Made by a program: the position numbers and the translations under genes
The notes under the pieces: generated by a model
Databases searched by the model: none
Seen by the model: only the letters and a program-made list of their open reading frames with translations
What the model was told of the DNA's origin: nothing
Shown: positions 14,401 to 25,630 of the stretch, piece after piece
How positions within the stretch are numbered: position 1 is the stretch's first letter
How the letters are laid out: every line of letters starts with the position of its first letter
Assembly (NCBI GenBank): GCA_012295275.1
Contig: CM022671.1
Location: forward strand, 26,847,822-26,911,821
Length of the DNA stretch: 64,000 nt
Origin: Chrysomallon squamiferum
Lineage: Eukaryota > Mollusca > Gastropoda > Neomphalida > Peltospiridae
Reading direction: 5' to 3'

Positions 14401-16166
14401 GTTTGAATAATATTTATATATTTCTATTTTATTTTTTAATATATATCTGTGTGTGTGTGTATATATATATATATATGTATTATAAAAATAAAAATAAATA
14501 AATATTATTATGTTGTGGTTACTTTCTATAACTTAACAGCAGCAATATCAAAACTGTTTGCTTAATATTAATATACAGATTAAAATTTGGATATAAAAAC
14601 AGAAAGAAAATTAATAACAATAAAAGGCAATATTAAATTAGTGAACAGTGTAACAGAAACCAAAATAAACATACCAGAAATTAGTAAAATATCAATATTT
14701 GTTATTTAAAATAATAAAAATGTCAACATTTGCAGAAAAAAAAAAAAGAAAAAAAAAGAACAAAACATTAAAAATTAAGATTTAAACAATTTACACATTC
14801 AAAACATTATAATTAAATATTTGAAAAGAGACAAAAAGAAAAAAAAAAAAAAATCTTACAAAATTGTTTCTGTTTGGTTGTAAAATAGCAATATATTCCT
14901 TGTATGAAATCCATGGACCAAATATCACAGTTCCCACATTTAGGCAGTAGCCAAGATATTCAAATATAGTTGGAAGATCAATAATAGCACCACTGGCAAA
15001 GTCAAAAGCCAGAGAAATGATCTTCATAGAAAGAATCATTTGAGCACCTGATATAAAAACAAATAATAAGAAGAAGAAGTAGAAGAAGAAAATAAAATAA
15101 AATAAAATAAAATAAAATAAAATAAAATAAAATAACAAACAAAATTATGAATACAGAATAACTATATGGTATGAATATTATTTTTTTAATTAATATTTTT
15201 TTTTTTTTTTATCTAATTTTGATTGTTATTATTAATTCACAAACAGGCCTATAACTTTATAAGAGAACTTTAGGTGAGTTGGGGTCAGTCACAGAAAAAT
15301 TCAATGTTTGGACTGTTTCAAGTTCTAACCAGTAACTCAAAATTTTCTAAATCAAAAGATGTGGTATTAGATTTACTTTCTATTGGAAACTGCTCTATGA
15401 AATACTCTATGAAGATAACTAATAACACCTGACATATTACAAAATAGACAAGTTTTCCCTTTGTGCCATTATAGAACTTTTTTTTAAAGAATTTTGTAAA
15501 ATAGCTTGTATTAAAAACCATAATTTCAAAAGTTTTTTTCATAATTTAATATTTTAATACTGTCATGGCCATAACTAGATTCTCTTTGAAATGAGGCAAA
15601 AACACTTAATCACCAAGCTGAGTGTAACAAGGGGTCTGGAGGCTAAATGACAATTAACACTGCATCAGGGCAAGAACCAAGCTAACTATGAAAAGGATGC
15701 TGTATGCCTTAAATCCTCAGGTGTTTGATAAACCTGTTTGATGTCTGGTGTCTTTGAAGTCAGTTATGTCTTTCTTTGCAACAATTCATTCAGTGGATAT
15801 CATTTCTATTGGTATGGAGATTTATATTTGTTATTTATAAAATATATTTAAAAAAGGTCAAAACAGAAGAAAAAAAAAAGGCAATTTCGTTATGAGGCAT
15901 TTGTCCTCATTTGCCTCAATGTAGTTATGGCCATTACTGTAAATTATATCTCACCACGTATCATATGCCAGGTTTTACTCTGAACAACAATCAGTTCACT
16001 GAAATAAAAATATGAGAAGAGAAAATAATTTTAGAGTATTCTGCAAAAACATACTAGAATATTCAAATTATATGTTCAACAAAAACTGAACAGCTAACCA
16101 TTCAAAAGAGGACTAACACAGCAACATTCCTTCATGAAAGGTAATATCTTGTGTTTTAAAATGTAA

Positions 16167-16204
<38 letters not shown>

Positions 16205-17469
16205 ATCAATGAAAATAAGATTTAAGATGATAAAAATAAAAATGAACACAGTTTTTATTATGAACACAAACATTAGAATTGAGATCATTAAAAATATTTA
16301 TTTATATTACCAGCAATTATTATATATTACTTTTTTTTTTTTTTTTTTAAAGTAAAATAATAATTTACTTCTTATAAACAAAATATTTACAAATATATAA
16401 ATTTTTTTGAATATTACCAAATGATAATAAAGAGGGCAACAAAAGCAGCTATCACAAATCCTGACAGATGGCGCCACCTGACTCTGAGTAAAGAAAGGAG
16501 GAAATAAGTGAGCCCAGAACAAACCACAAGGTACAGCAGTGTGATTTGGAAGAAATTATGTAACACCATTAATCCAAACACTGCACTGCTCATGTGTATA
16601 AACCAGGCTGGAATTCCTGTTTGTGGTGATGCTAGAAAAATAAAATAAAATAAAATTTAAAATAACCAAACAAAAAAGAAAAACCTTTATCAACAAAGAG
16701 ATAAACTTTTCATTTGGTTATTCTAGATTTACATTTATATTTGATATATAAAGTCATTTGATACTTTTCTTTAAACTGAAAAAATGAAATATGCTAACAT
16801 ATATCAAAATTCTAAAACATTATCAGCATGTAACTATTACTGTATTTTTATTTTTGATTATTACCATTATTATTATTATTTTTTTTTTTTGCATTAATGT
16901 TTTGAGATGATTTTAATATATAGAAATTTTATCAGGTAACCTTTAATATACCATTCACAACTTTTAATTCTTATATAAAGTTTGAATAAATGAATTTTAA
17001 AACAAAACAACAAAGAAAAATAAATAAAAAATAAAATAAATAAATAAATTAAAATAAATAATCTGTCTATATGATTTTACAGTTATTTAATGGCTCATCT
17101 ACTCGTTCATACACACTTCAATAAATCAATTTTAAAACAATGAAAAAAACAAATTACTTGTAATTTTTTTTACTATTTTACTTTTAAGTATTATCAACTT
17201 GCTCACCTACCCAAAGAACCAACTGAACAGATTATTCTGAAGATGAAACACATGACAAACAAGGAAACTGCATTCTGACCAGCCTGTGACAGAGTTGGCA
17301 GTATACACTTGTGGATGAGATCTGTTAGAAGCACTGGTTCAATTTCCAAAGGCTGTTCAAAACCCTGGTTGTAAGCTGCCAATAACTGCTCCAACTCAGC
17401 ATTATAATCATCCTCCTCAAAATAGTCCACCATATCATCATAATCGTTATAAATTAAATCTGGATCCAT
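9952..17469 (-). CDS. PORCN: Porcupine, Wnt protein O-acyltransferase (MBOAT family), twelve exons, complete
   Basis: ER multi-pass enzyme that attaches palmitoleate to a conserved Wnt serine, required for Wnt secretion. Minus-strand exons: 17469-17211, 16631-16418, 15998-15955, 15047-14860, 13776-13670, 13346-13221, 12678-12578, 12349-12273, 11618-11555, 11131-11046, 10547-10443, 10050-9952. All junctions are GT-AG, phases agree, total 1470 nt (489 aa; human about 461). Porcupine hallmarks: [35 protein letters not shown] near residues 336-344, and the MBOAT histidine in S-A-L-L-H-G at about residue 372. The start is the ATG in CCATGG at 17469. The acidic N-terminus before the first aligned segment is about 38 residues longer than human. 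A donor-like CAAG/GTAATA near 18329 and an acceptor-like TTTAG just upstream of the ATG suggest a 5' UTR exon; this is inference. Confidence 0.97.
12985..13233 (-). repeat. 41-bp minisatellite that includes the splice donor of PORCN exon 6
   Basis: On the minus strand, about six copies of a 41-bp unit run from the last bases of exon 6 into the intron. Several copies contain an ATATCAGTTG/GTATGT-like segment matching the real exon-intron junction at 13221/13220. The nearest copies are almost identical; the distal two are degraded. Because 41 is not a multiple of 3, moving to a neighbouring donor would usually shift the frame. Confidence 0.85.
15565..15934. mobile_element. MITE-like element with terminal inverted repeats, in PORCN intron 3
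   Basis: A 370-bp non-coding element. The ends ATGGCCATAACTA and TAGTTATGGCCAT are perfect 13-bp inverted repeats, and similarity continues inwards (GAGGCAAA on both arms). TACTGT occurs directly outside both ends (15558-15563 and 15935-15940, with one extra base on the left), consistent with a target-site duplication. It has no coding capacity, so a non-autonomous DNA transposon is likely. I do not assign a superfamily. Confidence 0.75.
16168..16201. repeat. (TG)n microsatellite in PORCN intron 2
   Basis: Perfect TG run between exons 2 and 3. Other PORCN introns hold (AAT)n runs, for example near 10578-10610 and 11456-11482. Confidence 0.9.
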
Positions 17470-17802
17470 GGTCAATATCTAAAGATAAAGTTTAACATTT
17501 TTACTAAGACAGTTATTTATTTATTTTTTTCATTGTTTTATTTAATACAAATTAAAATGATTTTCCTATTTTTCAGTCTGTATTAAAACATTAGCTATCA
17601 TAATATTAATATTATCCACCCACTACAAAATTTATATTATAAAAATATGTTACATCTTATAAAGTAAATAAATATATAAAATAAAACATGATTGTTTTTA
17701 AATGAAGAATAAAACAGTGACATGTAAAATCATTTTCATCAATTAAATTGTAGCCAAATCTATTTTTAAAAATCAATATACACTGTATTTTACAAAATTA
17801 AT

Positions 17803-17844
<42 letters not shown>

Positions 17845-18960
17845 TGTTAAGTAAAATAGAAAATACAGTATTGGCTGTTTAAAAATTCATAATAATTTCC
17901 TCACAATCCAGTCTGTAAAGCAATGATCATCAACAGACTAATTTAGTATTATTCAGTGTTACAGTTTATGAACAATTCAGCTGTATTGACCAATAATTGA
18001 TTTACAAGTGGTATCCTGGCTTATGCTATTAGGATTACAAATACCTGTAATTAATGTGATAAATGCTAAAATAATCATTAAGAGAATGCCTTGTTATTGC
18101 ATCAATTTATATCTCATCCCATTTTGAAAAAATAAAAAAAATTAAAAATATATATATATATATATATTTGCATCGAATTTCACATTTTCAATCTTTATAA
18201 CGTTACTCTATAATAATTATATAAAATTAATTAATGTTTATTACTTGTAATAAAATGGATTTAAAAAATAAAAAAATGTATTACAAATTATGGCATTATT
18301 ATTTATTATTACATAATCAACATATTACCTTGGTAACTAATTGCAGAACATCGTCACATTAATACTACACTTCCCCTGTGTTTTAAAAATATATTTTGGA
18401 TATCCTTATCATGTTTTATGTACGGAATAATGCACCAGTACTAGTAATAGTAGCCAAATACTCGAAACAGTAAATAGACCGGTATTACTTTTTAGCTTTG
18501 TCGATACATAATGAAGACAACAAAATGCCATATATAATATTATTTTCGTTTCCGACTGCTTGTATGAAATATCCTTTAAGTTCTATTAGATCTTCAAAAT
18601 AAAAATAATCTCTTCCAAATATTTGACAATTATTTTAAGATATTTATGGGAGCAGCCATATTGACTGCGTTTTTAAATTAATTTCCGCACAGCATTTTTG
18701 CAGCACCGATTAAGAAGTCTGTTACAAGATTTGTTTTTGAGACGAACAAACTTTATCATAATCGTTTTTGCCACAGTTTATTAACAACAATAACAACAAC
18801 AATAATTATAATAATAATAAAAAATAAATAAATAAAACCAACAAAAATAACTGAACGACAAAGACTTTTGTATGAAACATTCAAAAATTGGATTTGGAAA
18901 TACATTAAGGAGTACTTTGATTTAATATCATAATGTGCATTTAAATAATCGGCATACACG

Positions 18961-18964
<4 letters not shown>

Positions 18965-19016
<52 letters not shown>
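18965..19016. repeat. (CA)n microsatellite
   Basis: About 52 bp of CA repeat directly abutting a fragment of the 15.6-kb MITE family. Confidence 0.95.
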
Positions 19017-19018
<2 letters not shown>

Positions 19019-19060
19019 CAAATGAGGCAAATGCATCATGCCGAAATTGACGATCCTTTT
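19017..19060. mobile_element. Fragment of the 15.6-kb MITE family, opposite orientation
   Basis: Reads GGCAAATGAGGCAAATGC then TCATGCCGAAATTG, closely matching the reverse complement of the right arm of the 15565-15934 element. The outermost inverted repeat is missing and is replaced by the (CA)n run. Confidence 0.6.
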
Positions 19061-19276
19061 TTATTTTTATTTTTTTATATAGACATAGATTTAGTTCAGT
19101 GAGGTCTGTTTACAAGTTAAATGGAAGTAATCAATGATAAGTAAACCAGAAGCATTTAAATTTAAGGTCTATTTAAATTTTTATTGGGAGAAAATTGAAT
19201 GAAAATCCAAAAAGATTTTTCCACAAAAAGAAACCACTTCAGAAATAACTAATTAAATACAAATCTTTAAAAAAAT

Positions 19277-19338
<62 letters not shown>
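19277..19338. repeat. (AAT)n microsatellite
   Basis: About 62 bp of uninterrupted trinucleotide repeat. It produces a spurious poly-tyrosine frame on the minus strand. Confidence 0.95.
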
Positions 19339-19339
<1 letters not shown>

Positions 19340-20020
19340 GGAGTGTGTGTTTGTGTGTGTGCGTGAGTCTGAAATAATACAAAATCATTTTTTTTTTTAT
19401 TCGAACTGTTTTATTACAAATATTTTTCAACAATTTTACATGAAATTTATTAAAAGAACAAAGACAGAATGACAGCGAGAATGAAGACCAAAGTTTTAGA
19501 ATAAGAAATATTATTTACATACAACGTGCTTTTTATTATGTACAATATATATAAAGAGAGAAACAAAATGTGGCCAATAATGGAAATATAATCGATAATA
19601 ATGTAATTTTCTTTCAGATTTTTTGTTGTTGATATTTCAACCAGCGTGTTGGTTTTCTTTAAAATTTTCCTCATAATTTCTCTTTTCCTGGTATTTTTTC
19701 TTTTCCTTAATATTCTTCCTTTCCTTTTTTTTCTTTCTTATTATTTTTTTTAAATTACAATCTTGAGTTTTTCCTTATTTAGGGTATTTACACATTTAGC
19801 TAGTTATGCAAATTCAGTCAGTCAGCTGGCATCATCTGAAATTTTAAAACAAAATATAACAGTTTATATATTAACTATTCATTTATAAATACCATTCATA
19901 CATGCGTATTATTATTATTATTATCATCATTATTATTATTATTATAATTATTATTATTATTATTGTTATTGTTATTATTATTATTATTATTATTATTAAA
20001 ATTTTTTTTTTTTTACAGAT

Positions 20021-20210
20021 ACCAGACCGTTTATCCGGATTTAACAAAAGAAATTTAGAAGTGTATTAATTTCATTTTTTGTTTTATATTCTGTATTATT
20101 AAGCTTGGATAAAAAAAATAAAATAAAATAAAAATTTAAAAATGTTTAAAATGGAAAATCCAGAAATCCGGATTACCTCCGGCCCCAAGATTACCGGATA
20201 ATTGGCTAGT
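20021..20210. mobile_element. Possible short inverted-repeat element
   Basis: The left end ACCAGACCGTTTATCCGG and the reverse complement of the right end, ACTAGCCAATTATCCGG, are imperfect terminal inverted repeats. ATCCGGAT-type sequence recurs inside each arm. About 190 bp, no coding capacity. Weaker case than the 15.6-kb element. Confidence 0.35.
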
Positions 20211-20880
20211 GCTTGTATTATGAGAAAGTCAAATGCAATCAAATAGTTAAAAAAATTAATCAGCTTTTTTTTTTTTTTTTTTTTCTCCTTCTCTATCTTA
20301 AAATGGATGGGATAGTGTTAATGCGGTAATTTCCCTTAGATATCAGATTTCAGACACATGTAATTCACAAAATGAAATAACTACACAGAAGGCCATAACC
20401 AGCAGGCCCCTTATTAGTAGGGTGATGCCAAGTGATGACATGCGCATTTAACAACCTAAACCTCGTGCTTCTGATCAATAGGTGCCTTGTAATCAGCCAA
20501 AAAAATCAGAACTCTGATTCTCTCAACACTAATAAATTTGTCTCACTGTGCAAGTGTTAGAAATACTAGGTAGTCTTGTTACCAAATACGTTAACAATAA
20601 GATGTTACAGTCCCAGGAGTTTCTGGTTATCAGATAGTTGTGATATCCTACTTTTCTGGTTATTTAAATTATCTTTGAACGATCATGAGTTAATGAACCA
20701 AGGTGATGTAAGTGTGTTGTTAATTAAACTGGTTAATCGTTGTCTGAATTTACAGTGTAAAATTGTGTTATATATTCACGAAATAGAAAATATCACTGTC
20801 CTAATAATAATACTACTACTAATAATAATAATTGAAAAAAATTGAAATATATATATATTTTTTTAATTGTTAAGTTTAAC

Positions 20881-20883
<3 letters not shown>

Positions 20884-20947
<64 letters not shown>
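20884..20947. repeat. (GA)n microsatellite
   Basis: About 64 bp of perfect GA repeat just 3' of the bHLH gene stop codon, on what would be its 3' UTR. Confidence 0.95.
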
Positions 20948-20949
<2 letters not shown>

Positions 20950-20964
20950 TTTAACTATATTTAC

Positions 20965-21645
20965 CTACAATTGCTGTAAAAGTGGAGATGAACTGTTGGT
21001 GCCTAAAACACCTCCATTATTCCACGGAAAGACGAAGTACCCGACATGCTGACCAAACTCATCTTTGGTGAGAAGACTCCTGTCGTGTCTCCTTTCCAGT
21101 CTGTAGGCGTCGTTATGAATTTGGGATTTCGCTGGAGTATCGTGGCTGTACGAGTCTGCCGCGTTGTCGCAGTAGCCGTATTTACACGCCAAAAGAGGTG
21201 GGGATTCCAGTTCTGGCGATTTCAATAAATAATGTTTTTCTAATTTTTTCCCACTGCGATTACCAACTGAACTATTTGCAAACCTTGGATCCATACCAAG
21301 CGTTCGGCGTTGAGCAGTACGGTACCTAGAAACAGAGCGCTCGTCAAGGATCTCAGACAGCGTGGAAATGTAATTGGTGGCAAGATTTAAAGTTCTGATT
21401 TTTGAAAGGCGACGGTGACACACCTGTAGCTGCGGCGGTAGGCAGCGTCTAAGGTTGTCCAAAGCGACGTTTAACTTCTGCATTCGACAGCGCTCCTGAG
21501 AATTGGCTGTCAAACGTTTGCTTTCTGTTTCATCCTCTGTCAAGTTATGCTTTGAAGAATTATTAAAACCGCCGCTAGTCTGCAATGAAGTATCAGTCAA
21601 GTATCCAGCATCAGTTTCATCAATTTCGTTTATCTCGGATAACAT
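20965..21645 (-). CDS. bHLH transcription factor, atonal superfamily (neurogenin/NeuroD/Mist1-like)
   Basis: Single-exon gene of 226 aa, starting at the ATG in ATATGTTATC and ending in TAG. Residues about 44-100 form a basic helix-loop-helix domain: L-T-A-N-S-Q-E-R-C-R-M-Q-K-L-N, helix 1 A-L-D-N-L-R-R-C-L-P, a loop, then helix 2 R-L-S-K-I-R-T-L-N-L-A-T-N-Y-I. Helix 2 resembles the L-S-K-I-E-T-L-x-x-A-x-N-Y-I pattern of neurogenin, NeuroD and Mist1 proteins, which bind E-boxes as dimers in the nucleus. The first basic-region arginine (usual N-x-R-E-R) is glutamine here. The remaining C-terminus is serine-rich and unrecognised. Intronless structure is common in this superfamily. The loop is one or two residues longer than usual by eye. 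I cannot place it in a single family. Confidence 0.85.
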   Translation of the reverse strand: MLSEINEIDETDAGYLTDTSLQTSGGFNNSSKHNLTEDETESKRLTANSQERCRMQKLNVALDNLRRCLPPQLQVCHRRLSKIRTLNLATNYISTLSEILDERSVSRYRTAQRRTLGMDPRFANSSVGNRSGKKLEKHYLLKSPELESPPLLACKYGYCDNAADSYSHDTPAKSQIHNDAYRLERRHDRSLLTKDEFGQHVGYFVFPWNNGGVLGTNSSSPLLQQL

Positions 21646-22783
21646 ATTTTTGTGTTTTCTTTCTTTAAAACTTGATACTTTCTTCTTCTTCTTCTTCTTC
21701 TTCTTTTTAACTTTAAGTAAATCTGATATTTTGGTAAAAAAAGAACTTCTCGAGATAAATGATTTCGTTCATTTAACGTCTGCTTTTTCTTAACTCAGAA
21801 TACAGCCTTAAGTAATTAGCACAGAAAATTTTATTACGCAAGAATTAACCAATCGCAAAACGGCACAAGGCTGCCGTAGGAAAAGTAATTCTGTGACAAG
21901 TATCTGCGACTAAATGGCGGGGTACTTAGTTAACATGGAGGTGCTAAACACTGACTACGAAGATTGTCTGGCTCCATGCTAAGAAGACACTCTGACAAAT
22001 GTCCGTTCTGAAAAGACTCATGTTTCCGATTTGAAGATTACGAATGTTTATTAATGACGAATTGTTAAACCATTCTTTCTCTGCCTCCCTAGAATAGTAC
22101 AAAAAGTTAATTTAATGTTATAATATGTTTTCATGCAAGTTTTAATAAATAAATAAGACAAATAATAAAATAAAAATAAAACAATAAAAATTGAGGAACA
22201 AACTCTGTAAAATAAAATAAAAAAAATAAAATAAGTAATAATGATATAAAATAATAACAAACAAAAAAACAAAAAAAACAAAATTAATAATAATAACGAA
22301 ACAAAATTAATAAAATAATAATAATAAAAGCCACCTACCCTAAAATAGTATTACAGGTTAAAAGAAATCAGTAAGCCGAATATATTAAATATTGTTTTTA
22401 AGCATGGATGGACAATTCTGATCTACTTAACGCATTGTGTCCGATTCCATCTACTCTTCCACTGTTTGTGCGTGCTTTCCTGTAATTTCTAAGGTATTTT
22501 ATAAGAGACGCTACTTTAACTGATCATTATCATTCACCTATTTTATGAATAATATATCAACATACACTAGATACCTAATACACTCTTAATATGTATAATT
22601 ATAAATATGTCATGAAACTAATTAATTCATTGATTCATCCATTTTCAACTTGAAAATGCTAATATTTATTTTCTTTTACTTTCTGGTATTAAAACTTTAA
22701 TTCTCAATTTCCAGACACTTTTTTCTTCTTCTTAAAATCAGTCTCGGTATTAATGGTGAGTATATAGGCCTATGGTTTATTTT

Positions 22784-22826
<43 letters not shown>

Positions 22827-22911
22827 CCGAACCGTAAAATTGTTAAATATCAAAATCATGATGCTAATTAGTTGTTGATATTGTTATTATTATCATTAAC
22901 ATAAACATCAC

Positions 22912-22959
<48 letters not shown>

Positions 22960-23358
22960 AGTACATTGTTGTCACCTAAGAGTTTTACAATCTTTTACAA
23001 ACCAAATTCTATTTCATTATAAATAAAATTTTTTTTTAAAAACAATCGGGGTTAAGAAAAATGTCTGTACATAGAAGGTGGCCGACATGGAAAAGTGTCT
23101 GTACATCTCAGGGTCCGCTAAGGAGAGATCTGCCCTAAACATAATGTCCTTACCCCTTTCAAAAGAGTTGAAAAGATTATTCAGTTTAACAAAAGGAAAC
23201 TGTATTTAAGAATAAAGGTGGGTAAATCATTATAGTGAATTTAAGTTTCAAGATAAAACAATTATCTTTATAAAGACTTAAAAAGTTAATAAAAATAAGT
23301 TAAAATAAATAAATAAATAAAAAAAATTACAAAAAATAAAATAAAATAAAAAATAAAA

Positions 23359-23397
<39 letters not shown>

Positions 23398-23972
23398 ATA
23401 AAGAAATAAAATATTTAAAAAATAAAATAAAGAAATAAAATAAAGAAGGGAAACAATGGAAGCTGTATTCTGTAAATAAATTTTATTTCTCCTTTTTTAA
23501 TGTTTTACAACATTTCAAATAAAAAATAAAAAGAGGAACTTAGAAGAAATCAAAACTCTAAATCATTTACATCTGACACTGATTGACCATCACCCCGTTT
23601 CTTCGCCGGCTAGTTAATTCTGTAAACTGATAAAAACGACTCGAACATTTTTCGTTTATTAGCAATTTACGAAAACCGAGACTAATTGTGACGTATTCGG
23701 AGCACGCGCCAACAAAGATGCTGTTGTTCTGTGGCATCTGACGTAAACTTTAGCCGCTTCGTTTGAGTATGTAACAAAAATTAAAAATTGAAATGGGTCT
23801 ATTCAGGGGACGTGTGTGAAATTGACTATGTGTGCTTGTGCTTGAATGAATTTGTGTGTGTGCGTGTGCCTATGCATGTATTAGTTTCTCTATGTATAGG
23901 CCTATGTAGTATATTCGAGAATCTATGCTTTATATCTGCACATATTTGTGCAACTGGTGTATTTGGATATAT

Positions 23973-24023
<51 letters not shown>

Positions 24024-24182
24024 TATAGATACACATTGTGGCATTTTTTTTTTTTTTTTTTAAATTACACAAAGATTTTATTTAAAAAATATAAAATATA
24101 AAGGCCAGAATACAGAATTTTGCATCTTTCAAGTTTGAGCTTCTTGGGGCCTTGCTAACATTTTTTAGCCGCGCTCTGCACG

Positions 24183-24232
24183 GCGATTAAGTGTTTTTGC
24201 CTCATTTCAAAAAGAGTATTTATGGCGGCCAT
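24183..24232. mobile_element. Second fragment of the 15.6-kb MITE family
   Basis: GATTAAGTGTTTTTGCCTCA followed by TTTCAAA matches the reverse complement of the left arm of the 15565-15934 element, and the segment ends in a mutated terminal repeat (TATGGCGGCCAT). Confidence 0.6.
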
Positions 24233-24690
24233 ATATATATATATATATATAAAGTATGCCAGAGTTAGACCCTAACGTCAGACCTCTTTCGTCTTAAAAT
24301 GAAGAGACCGATTTTATCAGCCCTGCGCGTCTGTACCTGTCTTTGCGCTGTATTAATTAGTCGAAGTTTTGAAAACAAATGAAGAGAAAACTTTCCTGAC
24401 AAAATTTATCCGACAAGCTTTGTTTTCATCTTAGTAGAATTTCTTCAGAGAAAAACTGTGGAAAAGACGAGTTTCAAAACCCACACGATGTATGTACGAA
24501 GATGATTAGTTTTTCCTAAAACCCTGACAATACTCGAGTTAAGTTGATGATGGATGTGAAATTTGTTTTGCGAAAGCACGAATTTTTTAATGGGGAATTA
24601 CATTATGTACAAAATCGTACTTTCCGCCATTAGGATAATATATAAAATTCGAACATGATTTTCAGTCTCACTATTTCTCTCAACCTGAAA

Positions 24691-24691
<1 letters not shown>

Positions 24692-24729
<38 letters not shown>
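24692..24729. repeat. (GT)n microsatellite at the left edge of the tandem array
   Basis: Perfect GT run immediately before the first recognisable array-related sequence. Confidence 0.9.
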
Positions 24730-24730
<1 letters not shown>

Positions 24731-24732
24731 TG

Positions 24733-25630
24733 ATAATGCCGAATTAAATTAGCCACGGTGTAACAACACGGCGTATGACCAAATGACCATGTTGGTTCCT
24801 TCCGTTTGATTCTTGTTTATTGATGTATGATATTGTTTATCAGCATTTTAATTATAATTAATACAACATCACATCATTATGTGTTTCACTGAGTCATAAA
24901 ATGAGATGGATATTAACGATAAATGACAAAACAATTACAGTATTTTTACTTTATTATGATATATTTTATTTATTTACATTCTTGACATTCACATTCATAT
25001 TTTAAAGGTGCTTAATTTTCTATATTTTCTTTTACTCATTTTATTTATTCATTCTAAAATTAGTGATGTTACATTATTCACGTTGTCTCTTTACGTGCCA
25101 ACATTTTCTTATCACAATTACTTAATACTGACAACATACTTTAATAAAATGCGTTGAACACTTCATCTGACAAAAACAACAACAGATAAAGGCTCATTGC
25201 TGTGATTACATAAATCAATGCTAATTCAAGTATAGATGGTATCCTCAAGTTTTATCCATACATTTCAATATACTGACGAAGACGGAATTCACGTCAGCCA
25301 AACCGTTTTTCTGTAATATATCCGTCACACTTCCGACTACAACTCGCTATTACCAGTGGAAGCTGCACCGAGACACCTTTAGTAAATAAATAGACAAATA
25401 AATAAACAGCCTGGAAACTGTTTACATATTACTTGATAATGAAATAGTGCGTGTGTACAAAATGTGAGTAAGCGTGTGCTTTACGTGTTTGCTGTAAACC
25501 ATATAGCGATTTAAAAGATACCAAAACAGTTTAATAATATATAAGCGCAGAAACGCTCTCATAGCACTAGTACGTGAAACTTGCACATTTATCTTTATCA
25601 CTTAGCCTTACTGTCTTTTCCTATGTTCCT
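24733..25630 (+). repeat. Degenerate, internally deleted left-edge unit of the 3.3-kb array
   Basis: 24733-24785 is a diverged match to the GC-richer block upstream of the TATA motif (ATAATGCCGA..., AACAACACGGCGT). From about 24810 the sequence jumps to the unit's later part (TTTTAATTATAATTAATACA), then follows the unit loosely to about 25620, where it joins the next unit out of register. The reading frame, CA and purine tracts, AATAAA subrepeats and structured block are missing. Confidence 0.8.

Larger units (their letters stand above)
17470..20964. other. Intergenic region between bHLH gene 3' side and PORCN 5' side
   Basis: No protein gene recognised. It contains an (AAT)n run near 17807-17841, a possible PORCN 5' UTR exon ending near 18329, a GCCATATT (YY1-like) motif near 18655, a (CA)n tract, a MITE fragment, a long (AAT)n run, a second small inverted-repeat element near 20.0-20.2 kb and a (GA)n tract. 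The open frame at 20576-20845 has no recognisable family. Confidence 0.55.
21646..24732. other. Intergenic region upstream of the bHLH gene
   Basis: No gene recognised. It contains a (GAA)n-type tract near 21681-21706, a CCAAT near 21849, (CA)n near 22793-22820, (ATT)n near 22914-22958, (AAT)n near 23361-23392 and 23977-24022, a MITE-related segment near 24183-24232, and (GT)n at 24692-24729. A GC-richer stretch at about 23590-23770 has no open frame or motif I can name. Confidence 0.55.

Noticed and set aside
20867-21052. Arg-Glu repeat frame next to the bHLH gene, and similar frames in the kelch-like intron
   Set aside because: Direct translation of (GA)n and (CT)n microsatellites.
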